Origin: M3007 sp964646615
GTDB taxonomy: Bacteria; Bacteroidota; Bacteroidia; Chitinophagales; Saprospiraceae
Length of the DNA: 64,000 nucleotides
Direction: 5' to 3'
Assembly (NCBI GenBank): GCA_964646615.1
Contig: CAZYEV010000088.1
Span: 124,001 to 188,000 of the forward strand
Made by a program: the position numbers and the translations under genes. The notes beneath the pieces are model-generated. The model was not told the DNA's origin, searched no databases, and worked only from the letters and a program-made list of their open reading frames with translations. Numbering within the stretch: position 1 is the stretch's first letter; every line of letters starts with the position of its first letter. Below, piece by piece: positions 16,911 to 24,721 of this stretch.

Positions 16911-17411
16911 TTATTTCAGCGTGTAGCGAGCACTCAGAGCGCCATATCCGCCGCCGAAGCCGCTCACGTATCCGTCGCCGATGAAGAACGTGGGTACCCA
17001 GTCCACCGACAGGTTCAGCGGAATGTCGGTGAACTTGTAATCCAGACCTACAACACCCATGACGCCAAAGGTTGTGTTGGAATATCGATTGGAACCCAAC
17101 CAGACATCGTCATACGACCAGAAATATACCGAGGCACCGCCGCCCACATACCACTTCAGACCTGCCACACTCTCAATGGGCATGTGGTGCTGGTACATGG
17201 CGCCTACGTTGAACCAACGGTAGTACGTCCAGCCGCGGAAGCCGGCAAAAAGCTCCACAGCACCGGGGTCAGAAATGAAGTGCTTGAACGATGCTGAGAA
17301 CGGGAAACCCAGACGCGCGCCAATGGCGGTGCGGTATTCCTGGGCGTTTAGCGAGGTGGCCATCATGCTGAGCAGCAGGGCCAGAGCGAAAAAGAATCGT
17401 TTTGTAATCAT
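16911..17411 (-). CDS. Small outer-membrane beta-barrel protein (paralogue 1)
   Basis: A 166-residue protein with a signal peptide (MITKRFFFALALLLSM to SLNAQ). Its mature sequence alternates aromatic and polar residues and ends in YGALSARYTLK, typical of an eight-strand outer-membrane barrel with a C-terminal aromatic-rich strand. The mature start, EYRTAIGARLGFPFSASFKH, is shared with the neighbouring paralogue (NYRTALGLRLG...). The start at 17411 is chosen because the signal peptide begins there; the in-frame ATG at 17456 lies upstream of the promoter. A good TTG-N18-TACCTTTG promoter lies 25 bp upstream. Function unknown. Confidence 0.78.
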   Translation of the reverse strand: MITKRFFFALALLLSMMATSLNAQEYRTAIGARLGFPFSASFKHFISDPGAVELFAGFRGWTYYRWFNVGAMYQHHMPIESVAGLKWYVGGGASVYFWSYDDVWLGSNRYSNTTFGVMGVVGLDYKFTDIPLNLSVDWVPTFFIGDGYVSGFGGGYGALSARYTLK

Positions 17412-17435
17412 GTTTTTGAAAAATTTGGTACGCAG

Positions 17436-17464
17436 CAAAGGTAGGCTGCTAATCATTTTTGCAA
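17436..17464 (-). promoter_or_regulatory. Bacteroidota-type promoter of outer-membrane protein paralogue 1
   Basis: On the minus strand, TTG (17464-17462) is followed by 18 nt and TACCTTTG (17443-17436). This matches the Bacteroidota sigma-ABfr consensus TTG-N17-23-TAnnTTTG. The predicted transcript start gives a leader of roughly 20 nt before the ATG at 17411. Confidence 0.75.
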
Positions 17465-17510
17465 GCTCTTGTGCAAAAATTTAACGCGGATGTAACCCAT
17501 AGTACCCAAA

Positions 17511-18005
17511 TCAATTAAACGTGTACCGCACGCTGATGGCGCCGTAGCCGCCTCCAAAGTACGGGCCTATATAGCCTAGAAAAACGATGGGCACCCAGTC
17601 TGCCGACAGGTTAATCGGCGCTTTGGGAAACTTAAAATCCAGCCCCAGCGCGCCGAGTAGGGATACCGTTGCGTGCGCGTAGCCTGCTGGCGGCCGAGTA
17701 TCCACGTAATCCCAGAACAGCACTGCAGCACCGCCGCCGACATACCACCTCAGGCCGGGAGCACCTGTAATCGGGAAATGATGCTCGTACAGCCCACCCA
17801 GATTAAACCAGGAGTCCTTTCGGCTGCGATAGCGATAACCGGCGAACACCTCGATGGCGCCAGCATTACTGGTAAAGTGCTTAAGGGAAACACAATGCGG
17901 AGCACCTAATCGAAGCCCCAAAGCAGTGCGATAGTTCTGCGAATGTAAGGTGGGCAATGCGCTCAGGAACAAAACTACGAAGATGACGGAAAAGCAATGG
18001 CGCAT
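17511..18005 (-). CDS. Small outer-membrane beta-barrel protein (paralogue 2)
   Basis: A 164-residue exported protein with a signal peptide (MRHCFSVIFVVLFLSALPTLHSQ) and the same layout as the gene downstream. NYRTALGLRLGAP near the mature N-terminus, GLYEHHFPI, GLRWYVGGGAAVLFW in the middle and GGGYGAISVRYTFN at the end all have close counterparts in the paralogue. The two genes are in tandem on the same strand, about 100 bp apart, so they look like a local duplication that has diverged. The ATG at 18003-18005 is chosen because it opens the signal peptide. Function unknown, probably an outer-membrane barrel. Confidence 0.77.
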   Translation of the reverse strand: MRHCFSVIFVVLFLSALPTLHSQNYRTALGLRLGAPHCVSLKHFTSNAGAIEVFAGYRYRSRKDSWFNLGGLYEHHFPITGAPGLRWYVGGGAAVLFWDYVDTRPPAGYAHATVSLLGALGLDFKFPKAPINLSADWVPIVFLGYIGPYFGGGYGAISVRYTFN

Positions 18006-18098
18006 AAGTCGTGGCTTTTTAAAGCCGAAAAATAAAGCCAACTATAGAAACCATTGTGCTGATGCGCTTTTTAACAGATTTTTGCCCGACGATTCGCT

Positions 18099-18653
18099 AT
18101 GGAAGAACAACCGCTGTTTTTTATTGCCATATTGCCCTCGCGTGCCGTTCAGGAAGAGGTAACGGCCATGAAGCAATACATCGCCGACAAATGGGGCCCG
18201 CGCCATGCACTCAAAAGCCCCGCGCACATCACGCTGCAGCCACCCTTCAGTTGGGAGCAAAGCCGAATGCCTGAACTGCGAGAGTGTTTGCTTCGTTTTG
18301 CCGGTGCTCAGAAGCCCTTCTGGGTCGTCCTCAACGACTACGGAGCCTTTGCGCCAAAAGTGTTTTTTATCAAACCCGAACTTTCGCCACAGATAAAAAC
18401 ACTGTTCACGAAGCTGAGAAAGGCCCTGGAGTCGGAACTGCGTTTCACTTACGACAAAAAAAACGAACAGCCTTTTCACCCGCACATGACGCTGGCCCAC
18501 CGGGACATGCCACCCACGTTGTTCGACCAGATTTGGGCGGACTTTCAGGAGCGCCCCTACTATCGCACGTTTGCCGTGAACAGCATCGCCCTCCTCCAAT
18601 GGATGGGCGAGCACTGGGAAGTGCGCGAAGAGTTCCCCTTCGCTAAGCGATAG
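18099..18653 (+). CDS. 2H phosphoesterase (2'-5' RNA ligase family)
   Basis: A 184-residue cytoplasmic protein of the 2H phosphoesterase superfamily. It contains the two hallmark H-x-[TS] motifs, HITLQPPF near residue 46 and HMTLAHR near residue 128, and starts with FFIAILPSRAVQEEV as LigT-like proteins do. Such proteins act on 2',3'-cyclic or 2'-5' phosphodiester bonds in RNA or small nucleotides; the substrate here is unknown. It is convergent with aat and only 8 bp from it. The ATG at 18099 leads directly into the first beta strand. Confidence 0.85.
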   Translation: MEEQPLFFIAILPSRAVQEEVTAMKQYIADKWGPRHALKSPAHITLQPPFSWEQSRMPELRECLLRFAGAQKPFWVVLNDYGAFAPKVFFIKPELSPQIKTLFTKLRKALESELRFTYDKKNEQPFHPHMTLAHRDMPPTLFDQIWADFQERPYYRTFAVNSIALLQWMGEHWEVREEFPFAKR

Positions 18654-18661
18654 CGCTGCGC

Positions 18662-19384
18662 TCAGGCGCCATTTTCCTCCACGGCAATTTGCCCGGACGC
18701 ATCCAGTCGCCAGCGCCCCGCCAGGGTGGGCGCCGACAGGCTGTCTTGAAGTAAGCGCATAAACAGCGTGCGCGAGATAAGACGGGCGCCCAGGCTTCTT
18801 AAATGAGGGGTATCCTGCTGGCAGTCAATCAGCCGGAAGCCGCTGCGCTGTAAAGCGCGCACCAGCACGATGAAGCCCGCTTTGGAGGCATTCGACACCC
18901 GGGCAAACATGCTCTCGCCGAAAAAGACGCGCCCGAAGGACAGACCATACAGGCCGCCCACCAGTTCGCCATTCTGCCAGACCTCGACGGAATGCCCCAG
19001 ACCGCGGCGGTGCAGCTCGGTGTAGGCCTCAACAAATTCCTCCGTAATCCAGGTGCCGTCCTGGCCTTCACGCGGCACTTCGGCACATGCGCGCATGACG
19101 CGCTCAAAATCCTGGTCGAGCGTGTAGGCAAATTTGTGCTGATTGAAAATGGAGCGCATGCTCTTGCGCACCACCAGCTCTTCGGGGAAGAGTACCATCC
19201 TGGGATGCGGCGAAAACCAGAAAAAATGTTCGTCGTGCTTGTACCACGGGAAAATGCCGCTGTGGTAGGCCGCTATCAGACGCTCCGGGCGCAGGTCGGT
19301 GCTGACGGCCAATAAGCCATTGGACTCTGCCAGCTCTACCGGCGGAAAGGTCAGGTCTTCCTTACCAAGCCAGAAAACAGCCAT
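18662..19384 (-). CDS. aat: Leucyl/phenylalanyl-tRNA--protein transferase
   Basis: A 240-residue aminoacyl-tRNA-protein transferase that adds Leu or Phe to proteins with N-terminal Arg or Lys, marking them for ClpS/ClpAP degradation (N-degron pathway). Family blocks are clear: YHSGIFPWYKHDEHFFWFSP near residue 40, PRMVLFPEELVVRKSMRS, and GLYGLSFGRVFFGESMFAR near residue 145. The gene starts 5 bp after the stop of the acyltransferase gene, so the two are co-transcribed. The length is normal for the family. Confidence 0.95.
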   Translation of the reverse strand: MAVFWLGKEDLTFPPVELAESNGLLAVSTDLRPERLIAAYHSGIFPWYKHDEHFFWFSPHPRMVLFPEELVVRKSMRSIFNQHKFAYTLDQDFERVMRACAEVPREGQDGTWITEEFVEAYTELHRRGLGHSVEVWQNGELVGGLYGLSFGRVFFGESMFARVSNASKAGFIVLVRALQRSGFRLIDCQQDTPHLRSLGARLISRTLFMRLLQDSLSAPTLAGRWRLDASGQIAVEENGA

Positions 19385-19389
19385 GACAC

Positions 19390-20982
19390 TTACTCCTTTT
19401 CTTGCTGCAATGCCTCTAAGGTACTGGCCGGCAGGTTGCGCAGGTCTAAAATCATCAGGCCGTCCAAGCAGTCGGAAAACAGCGGGTCCACATTGAAGCC
19501 GATAAAGCGGGCATTTTGCCGCAGATATTGCCGGAAGAGCACCGGCACTTTGAAATGCTCGGGCTCCATGGCCTCGATGAGGTTTTCTAAGGCATCAAAT
19601 TCGCCGTGCAGCATTTCGGCCAACAGCCGTGTGTCCACCGATTTGGTGCGTACGCGGAAGGGTTTGCGAGGCTTCACGAAGCGCGCCATTTCCTTATCGA
19701 AGCAATAGCGCTTCAGAAACTCCACAATGACCGACCGGGAAGCGTCCGAAAACTGCTTGCTGATGCTCACTGGCCCGTACAGGTAGCGGTAATGAGGATG
19801 GGCGAGCAGAAAATGGAGGATGCCCTTCCACAGCAAAAACAGCGGGAGCCGATGGCGCTGGTAGTCGGGCACTACATACGAACGGCCCAGCTCTACGGCT
19901 TTTTCTAAGATAGGATAAAAGGCCGGCTGAATTTTGAACAGGCTATTGACGTACAGGCCATTGACGCCAAAACGGCGCAAGATGCGGTCGCCCTGCCCCA
20001 GCCGATAGCCGCCAACGATGCGACCGGCTTTGCGGTCCCAGATGATGAGCTGCAGGTAATACAGGTCGTATTCGTCCATGTCGCGTGGTTTGCCCACGCC
20101 CTCGCCCACGGCGCGAAAGGTCAGCTCGCGCAGGCGTCCTATCTCGAACATGGCGTTGGGTATGGCCGAAAACGGAGCGACGTACACATCGAAGTCGCCG
20201 CGCGAAGTCATCAGGCACTCGGGTGGTAGCGAGGCGATGTCCCGGCGCACCAGCTCGGCATCTACCGGCTCGGCTAAAGGCTGTGGAGCAGCGCTCGCGT
20301 GAGCGGTGTAGTGGCTCGGATGAATGTCAAAGTCAGTGCCCAGTGAGAAGATTTTCGCCTGCAAGAACTTGCTCCACAGGAGTTTGCTGTCGAGTTCGGC
20401 CAGGTCTTCCGGCAAAATGGGCGGCCCAATGCGCACCTGCACCACGATGGGTTGCTCAGGCGTAGAGCGTGCCAGGCCGCTCAGCAGTGCTCGCCACAGG
20501 TTGGCCCGCTGGGCCGAGTCCGCTTTCAGATGAACGGGCACAATCGGTACGCCTGTTTTGCGCAGCTGGCGCACTATCTGTGGGCGCAGCAGGTTGCGCG
20601 GCAGGTCGCCTAACGGGTTTTCGGAGAAATCCACTACGACACCTACCGAAACGCCCTTTTCTACGTAGCGGGCCACCTTTTTAGCAAAATTGATGCGCAG
20701 CAGCCGGTCTTCCAGCTTGCGGCGCATGGGGCGTATCGCATACGGGCGGAGCACCTCGGTCAGCGGAGTAGGGTAGGGGTGCAGCACTTTGGCTCCCTCA
20801 GCGCTTTGAGCCATTAAATACAACAGTATCCATTCATCCACACCCGGCAGCAACTGATTGCAGACAAACACAGCAGCGGGCATTCGGCTCAGCTGCTTCC
20901 GGTCAAAGTCATCCAACTCCAGCTGCACCCGGGCTTCCGCCAGGCGGCTTTGGGCGATCTCTAAAATTTTTTCAGCGCGCAT
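19390..20982 (-). CDS. Fusion of a degenerate PlsC-like domain and a GNAT (OlsB/GlsB-like) N-acyltransferase
   Basis: A protein of about 530 residues. Residues 1-220 resemble a PlsC/OlsA-like lysophospholipid acyltransferase; residues ~240-500 resemble the hemolysin/OlsB-type GNAT N-acyltransferase that makes ornithine or glycine lipids (blocks FEIGRLRELTFRAVGEG, DLYYLQLIIWD, GGYRLGQGD, YLYGPVSISKQFSDASR). The two activities are separate genes (glsB/glsA) in Bacteroides. In the N-terminal domain the expected N-H-x4-D active site reads NQLLPGVD, so the catalytic His appears to be Gln. The frame is open to an ATG at 21171 inside the lycopene cyclase gene; ATG 20982, beyond that gene's stop, is preferred but not certain. 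Confidence 0.75.
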   Translation of the reverse strand: MRAEKILEIAQSRLAEARVQLELDDFDRKQLSRMPAAVFVCNQLLPGVDEWILLYLMAQSAEGAKVLHPYPTPLTEVLRPYAIRPMRRKLEDRLLRINFAKKVARYVEKGVSVGVVVDFSENPLGDLPRNLLRPQIVRQLRKTGVPIVPVHLKADSAQRANLWRALLSGLARSTPEQPIVVQVRIGPPILPEDLAELDSKLLWSKFLQAKIFSLGTDFDIHPSHYTAHASAAPQPLAEPVDAELVRRDIASLPPECLMTSRGDFDVYVAPFSAIPNAMFEIGRLRELTFRAVGEGVGKPRDMDEYDLYYLQLIIWDRKAGRIVGGYRLGQGDRILRRFGVNGLYVNSLFKIQPAFYPILEKAVELGRSYVVPDYQRHRLPLFLLWKGILHFLLAHPHYRYLYGPVSISKQFSDASRSVIVEFLKRYCFDKEMARFVKPRKPFRVRTKSVDTRLLAEMLHGEFDALENLIEAMEPEHFKVPVLFRQYLRQNARFIGFNVDPLFSDCLDGLMILDLRNLPASTLEALQQEKE

Positions 20983-21080
20983 AAGTCGAATAGCGGAACG
21001 CTCTCCCGCCTGCAAAAATCGCCACGTGCGCCGTTTTTCCAGGGGAATGCCTGCATTTCCGCAAAAAAAGCCTTCCGGTG

Positions 21081-22325
21081 CTATTTCATCCTTCGCACCA
21101 GCACCTCCAAAAGCGCGCGCGAGAAAGGCCAGGATGGCGGAGCGCTGACGACGCGGGCGATGTCGAGCCACGAACTGTCTTCGTCCAAAAAGCGCAGCAC
21201 CAGTGCAGGCGGCAGTTTTTGGAATAGGCTGGTAAACACGACGCCGCCCAGGTCGTTCTGGTTGTGCAAGACGCGCAGCAAAACGCTGTCTAACAGATGA
21301 AAAAGCGGGCGGGTGCGCAGGTGTCGGGTGTCGGGTGTGCCCGTTTGCGCCCAGGCGCTTGCAAATGCGCGGGCACGCCGTAGGGTGCGCTTGAAGGCAT
21401 AACCACTGGAGGCCTTCACGAAGCCACCGGCAGTGCCGATGTGAATAACCCGGCCTTCGCCGCGTTTCGGAAAAGCGTAGTCGGTCATGGGAATAATGCC
21501 AAACTCCTCTTCCGCTACCTCATACTGGCGCAGGCCAAGGTATTGGTGCAGGTACTGGCGCAGCGCTTCGTCGTAGGCAGCGGCAGGCAGCAATGCCGGC
21601 GAAAAGATGGTAAACTCCACCAACGCCCGATGGGCCGAAAGCGGCAGCACATAGACGAAGCGCGTTTCGCCCTGTTGCTCGATGCGGAAGTCCATGAACG
21701 TCATGGCTTTGGGGTCAAAGACCGGCTCCAGCGTTTCCACCAGCCAGCCTTTGAAGTGTTGAAGCAAAAAAGTGGCGCGCCCCGGCGGAGGGCCTCCTGC
21801 GGGTGCCGACAGCGGTGGCTGCCACAGGCTGGTCGTTCCTTCGGGCAACAGCCGCACAGGCGTAAAGGCGGAGTTGAGGACAACCTCGCCCGCGAAATCA
21901 CCCGCATCCGTGCGCACGACGCCACTTTCCGGGCAAATGTCCCGAATGTTGGCCACTAAGCACTGGACATTAGGCCACCGACCCAGCTCGCCCTCGGCCC
22001 ACCGATAAAAATCAAGCCCGCGCACCATGCGATACCGGTAAGGCGCAATGTCGAGCGTAGCCTCGAAACCCGGCGCCAGGAAGCGACATCCGTCCCACGA
22101 GCGGTGCACCACCGGCGGAATGGGTTCGTCGTCGGTAGCCCAAAAGCACCAGGTGCGGTCGTTGTGCTGCTTGCGGTCGCGGTCTATGAGTAGAATGCGC
22201 TTTTGCTGAAAGAACGGGTGCCGCAGCATTTCAACAGCGGTGGTCAGACCCGCCAGACCCGCGCCGGCAAAGACAATATCGTACGATTGGGTTTTAATGT
22301 CGGTGTTGTTCACAAATAGCAACAA
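21081..22325 (-). CDS. crtY: Lycopene beta-cyclase
   Basis: A 414-residue FAD/NAD(P)-dependent lycopene cyclase that forms the beta-ionone rings of carotenoids. The N-terminal dinucleotide-binding motif is DIVFAGAGLAGLTTA (near residue 16), followed by the family motif NDRTWCFWATDD and, later, GRVIHIGTAGGFVKASSGYAF near residue 295. It is the only carotenoid gene in the window, so phytoene synthesis and desaturation must be encoded elsewhere. It lies 12 bp after the TlpA-like lipoprotein gene and before the acyltransferase fusion, in one minus-strand run. Confidence 0.92.
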   Translation of the reverse strand: MLLFVNNTDIKTQSYDIVFAGAGLAGLTTAVEMLRHPFFQQKRILLIDRDRKQHNDRTWCFWATDDEPIPPVVHRSWDGCRFLAPGFEATLDIAPYRYRMVRGLDFYRWAEGELGRWPNVQCLVANIRDICPESGVVRTDAGDFAGEVVLNSAFTPVRLLPEGTTSLWQPPLSAPAGGPPPGRATFLLQHFKGWLVETLEPVFDPKAMTFMDFRIEQQGETRFVYVLPLSAHRALVEFTIFSPALLPAAAYDEALRQYLHQYLGLRQYEVAEEEFGIIPMTDYAFPKRGEGRVIHIGTAGGFVKASSGYAFKRTLRRARAFASAWAQTGTPDTRHLRTRPLFHLLDSVLLRVLHNQNDLGGVVFTSLFQKLPPALVLRFLDEDSSWLDIARVVSAPPSWPFSRALLEVLVRRMK

Positions 22326-22337
22326 GGTATGGCCTTA

Positions 22338-23657
22338 TCACTCCTGTGCCAGCTGGCGCATGAGCGCGGCAAATTTTTCCTGAAAGTCGGCGTACTTCGA
22401 GGTGGCCGGCCCATCGAAGCCCGTGTGGATGCTGCGCACGCGGTTTTGCTTGTCCAATATCATCATCGTCGGAAACGCCATGACGTGGGAAAGCGCCGGA
22501 AAGACCTCCTCTGCGGCTTTTTTGTCGGCTTTTCCGGCATAAACCACTTCGAAGGGCAGGCCCAGACGCTGTTTGTATGTGAGCAGGTGTGCGTTAACGG
22601 CTTCCGGTTTTACACGCTCGAAGGCGAAGCCAACGACGCGCATTTGGGCGGCTACGTCCGGATTTTTTTTCATAAAATCAGCCAAAAAGCGCGCCTCATC
22701 TAAGCAGTTGGGGCACCAGGTGCCCATAATGGTAAAGACTTTGATTTTGCCCTCAAATTCCGGTCCCGGGAAAACGAGGCGTTTGCCTTCGGGCGTGGTG
22801 AGGTCGAAGGCAATGCGAGTTACGCCGGCTTTCAGGGTTGTGAGCGAGTCCGGGTGGCTGAGCTGGAAGGTAGCGTCGCGCCAGGCTTTCCACAGCGTTC
22901 GGTAGTGCGTTCCGGAGCGGAATTCACCTTGCAGGCTTCCGTCGGGCTGGATGCTGCCCGAGAAGAGGAAGGCGTGTGCGCCGTCGAAGGCCGAGAGCCA
23001 GAACTTGCGCCCCTGAACGGTGCCTTCCAGAAAGCGGTAATCGCCCGTTTCGGTGCGGAAGGTACCTTCTAAGTGGTTGCCCGTCTGGCGAAATTCGCCG
23101 ATGGCTTTCTGCGGTTTATCCTCCTCGATGCCAAAGAGGGCGGCCCATTGGCCCGACAGGTCGGCCGCGGGCTTCTGGTTGAGCGTGGTGAAGCGGTAGT
23201 TGCGGCCGGCGTGGGCGTAGAAGGGGATGCGGTAGTTGTCTTTGGTCGTTACGACCCATTCGCCCTGCATGGCGCCGCCGCGCACTTCAATGTGCAGATA
23301 AGTGGCGTATTCGGGAAAAAACACGTTGAATGTATCGCGCGCTTGCGAGCGGTCGCGCCCGTACTGAATACTATCGCAGCGTATGCGTTCGGGGCCGTTG
23401 TGGATTTCTATGTAAAACTGCTCGTCGTTTATGTACTTGACCTCGAACAGAAAAGGAATTTCACCCTCGCGAAACTGCTCGGTAAGGGTGAAAATGGTGT
23501 CCTTGTCTCGCACAGGCACACTAAACTTCTCCAATTCCAGTACGCCGCGCCAGATACCCGGCGCTACGCGGGTGTAAGCCGTATTGGTGGTAATGCAGCT
23601 CCACAGCGTCAGGGCAGCCACTGCCAGGACGCCGGCCATGAGTAAGGTGTTGCGCAT
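22338..23657 (-). CDS. TlpA-like thioredoxin-fold lipoprotein
   Basis: A 439-residue exported lipoprotein. The N-terminus has a lipobox (AALTLWSC, Cys near residue 21). Residues ~25-270 form a beta-rich domain of the kind often seen before TlpA domains in Bacteroidota. Residues ~290-435 form a thioredoxin fold with the redox motif WCPNC (in GTWCPNCLDEARFLADF). It is probably a periplasm-facing thiol reductase/oxidase, substrate unknown. The ATG at 23657 is used because it opens the signal peptide; an in-frame ATG at 23741 would add a non-signal-like stretch. It heads the crtY-aat operon. Confidence 0.85.
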   Translation of the reverse strand: MRNTLLMAGVLAVAALTLWSCITTNTAYTRVAPGIWRGVLELEKFSVPVRDKDTIFTLTEQFREGEIPFLFEVKYINDEQFYIEIHNGPERIRCDSIQYGRDRSQARDTFNVFFPEYATYLHIEVRGGAMQGEWVVTTKDNYRIPFYAHAGRNYRFTTLNQKPAADLSGQWAALFGIEEDKPQKAIGEFRQTGNHLEGTFRTETGDYRFLEGTVQGRKFWLSAFDGAHAFLFSGSIQPDGSLQGEFRSGTHYRTLWKAWRDATFQLSHPDSLTTLKAGVTRIAFDLTTPEGKRLVFPGPEFEGKIKVFTIMGTWCPNCLDEARFLADFMKKNPDVAAQMRVVGFAFERVKPEAVNAHLLTYKQRLGLPFEVVYAGKADKKAAEEVFPALSHVMAFPTMMILDKQNRVRSIHTGFDGPATSKYADFQEKFAALMRQLAQE

Positions 23658-23857
23658 AGGTGTAAGTCTGTTGGATGGATTGGCTGACAGGCAATGCATA
23701 GCACAACCCGTATAACCGCGCGGAAGGGTCTTGGTTGGCAAACTTCTGTTTTTTGTGCTTCAGACGGGCAAATTTGCGACGACGGCGTCACTCGGGCCAG
23801 GCGTTGCCTTTGAGCAACAAAATAGCAGGGCCCCCTCTGGGTGCTATTGTCAGCCGG

Positions 23858-24637
23858 TTACTCTCCTCGAAATACGGGCTTTCGTTTTTCCAGAAACGCG
23901 GCTACGCCTTCCTGATAGTCGTGGGTTTGGCCGGCCTGAGTTTGCAGGTCGTCCTCTAAGGCGAGTTGCGCATTGAAGTCGTTGCTGAAGGCGCGATTGA
24001 GTGCGCGTTTGGTCATGCCTAAGGCGCGTGTGGGCATTTGGGCCAGTGTTTCGGCGATGCGCAGGCTTTCGGCGGCGAAGGCATCATCGGGGAAAACCTT
24101 CCAGATGAGGCCCATTGCGGCGGCTTCTTCGGCGCTGATTTTATCGGAGAGCATCATGAGGGCGGTAGCGCGTTGCAGGCCGACGAGTCGGGGCAGCGTC
24201 CAGGTGCCGCCACTGTCGGGGATGAGGCCGATTTTGGAGAAGGCCTGGGTGAATGAAGCAGAGGCTGTTGCCACGGTGATGTCGCAGGCGAAAGCAATGT
24301 TGGCCCCGGCGCCGGCAGCTACGCCGTTGACGGCACAAACGACGGGTTTTTCTAAGTTGCGAATGGCGCGCACCATGGGGTTGTAGCCCGAAGCCAGAAT
24401 GTCGTGCAGCGCTGGCCCGTTGGGGTCAACGACTTCCTGCAAATCCTGCCCGGCGCAGAAAGCCCGACCGGCCCCCGTCAGATAGACGGCGCGGATGCCG
24501 TCTTCATTGCGGCACAGGTCGAGCGCTGTGAGCACTTCCTGTCGCATAGCATGGTGCATAGAATTGAAAACCGACGGCCGGTTGAGGGTGATACGGGCAA
24601 CGCCGTTTTCGACCGACCAGAGAATGTGTTCAAACAT
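23858..24637 (-). CDS. paaG: Enoyl-CoA hydratase/isomerase family protein, PaaG-like
   Basis: A 259-residue crotonase-fold enzyme most like PaaG, the ring-1,2-epoxyphenylacetyl-CoA isomerase (oxepin-CoA forming) of phenylacetate degradation. Diagnostic stretches are GAGRAFCAGQDLQEV (oxyanion hole 1), NPMVRAIRNLEKPVVCAVNG, VAAGAGANIAFACDI (oxyanion hole 2) and KIGLIPDSGGTWTLPRLVG with the PaaG-type catalytic Asp. Other paa genes are not in the window, so the pathway assignment rests on this one protein. It lies 84 bp after fdsA on the same strand and may be co-transcribed with it. Confidence 0.83.
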   Translation of the reverse strand: MFEHILWSVENGVARITLNRPSVFNSMHHAMRQEVLTALDLCRNEDGIRAVYLTGAGRAFCAGQDLQEVVDPNGPALHDILASGYNPMVRAIRNLEKPVVCAVNGVAAGAGANIAFACDITVATASASFTQAFSKIGLIPDSGGTWTLPRLVGLQRATALMMLSDKISAEEAAAMGLIWKVFPDDAFAAESLRIAETLAQMPTRALGMTKRALNRAFSNDFNAQLALEDDLQTQAGQTHDYQEGVAAFLEKRKPVFRGE

Positions 24638-24721
24638 GAGGATGGGTTATAGCTGCGAAGTCAAAACATGTACCCCGCCTTGCAGGGCGGCTTCGTAAAA
24701 CGTCGAAGTGGTGTCAGTGTT

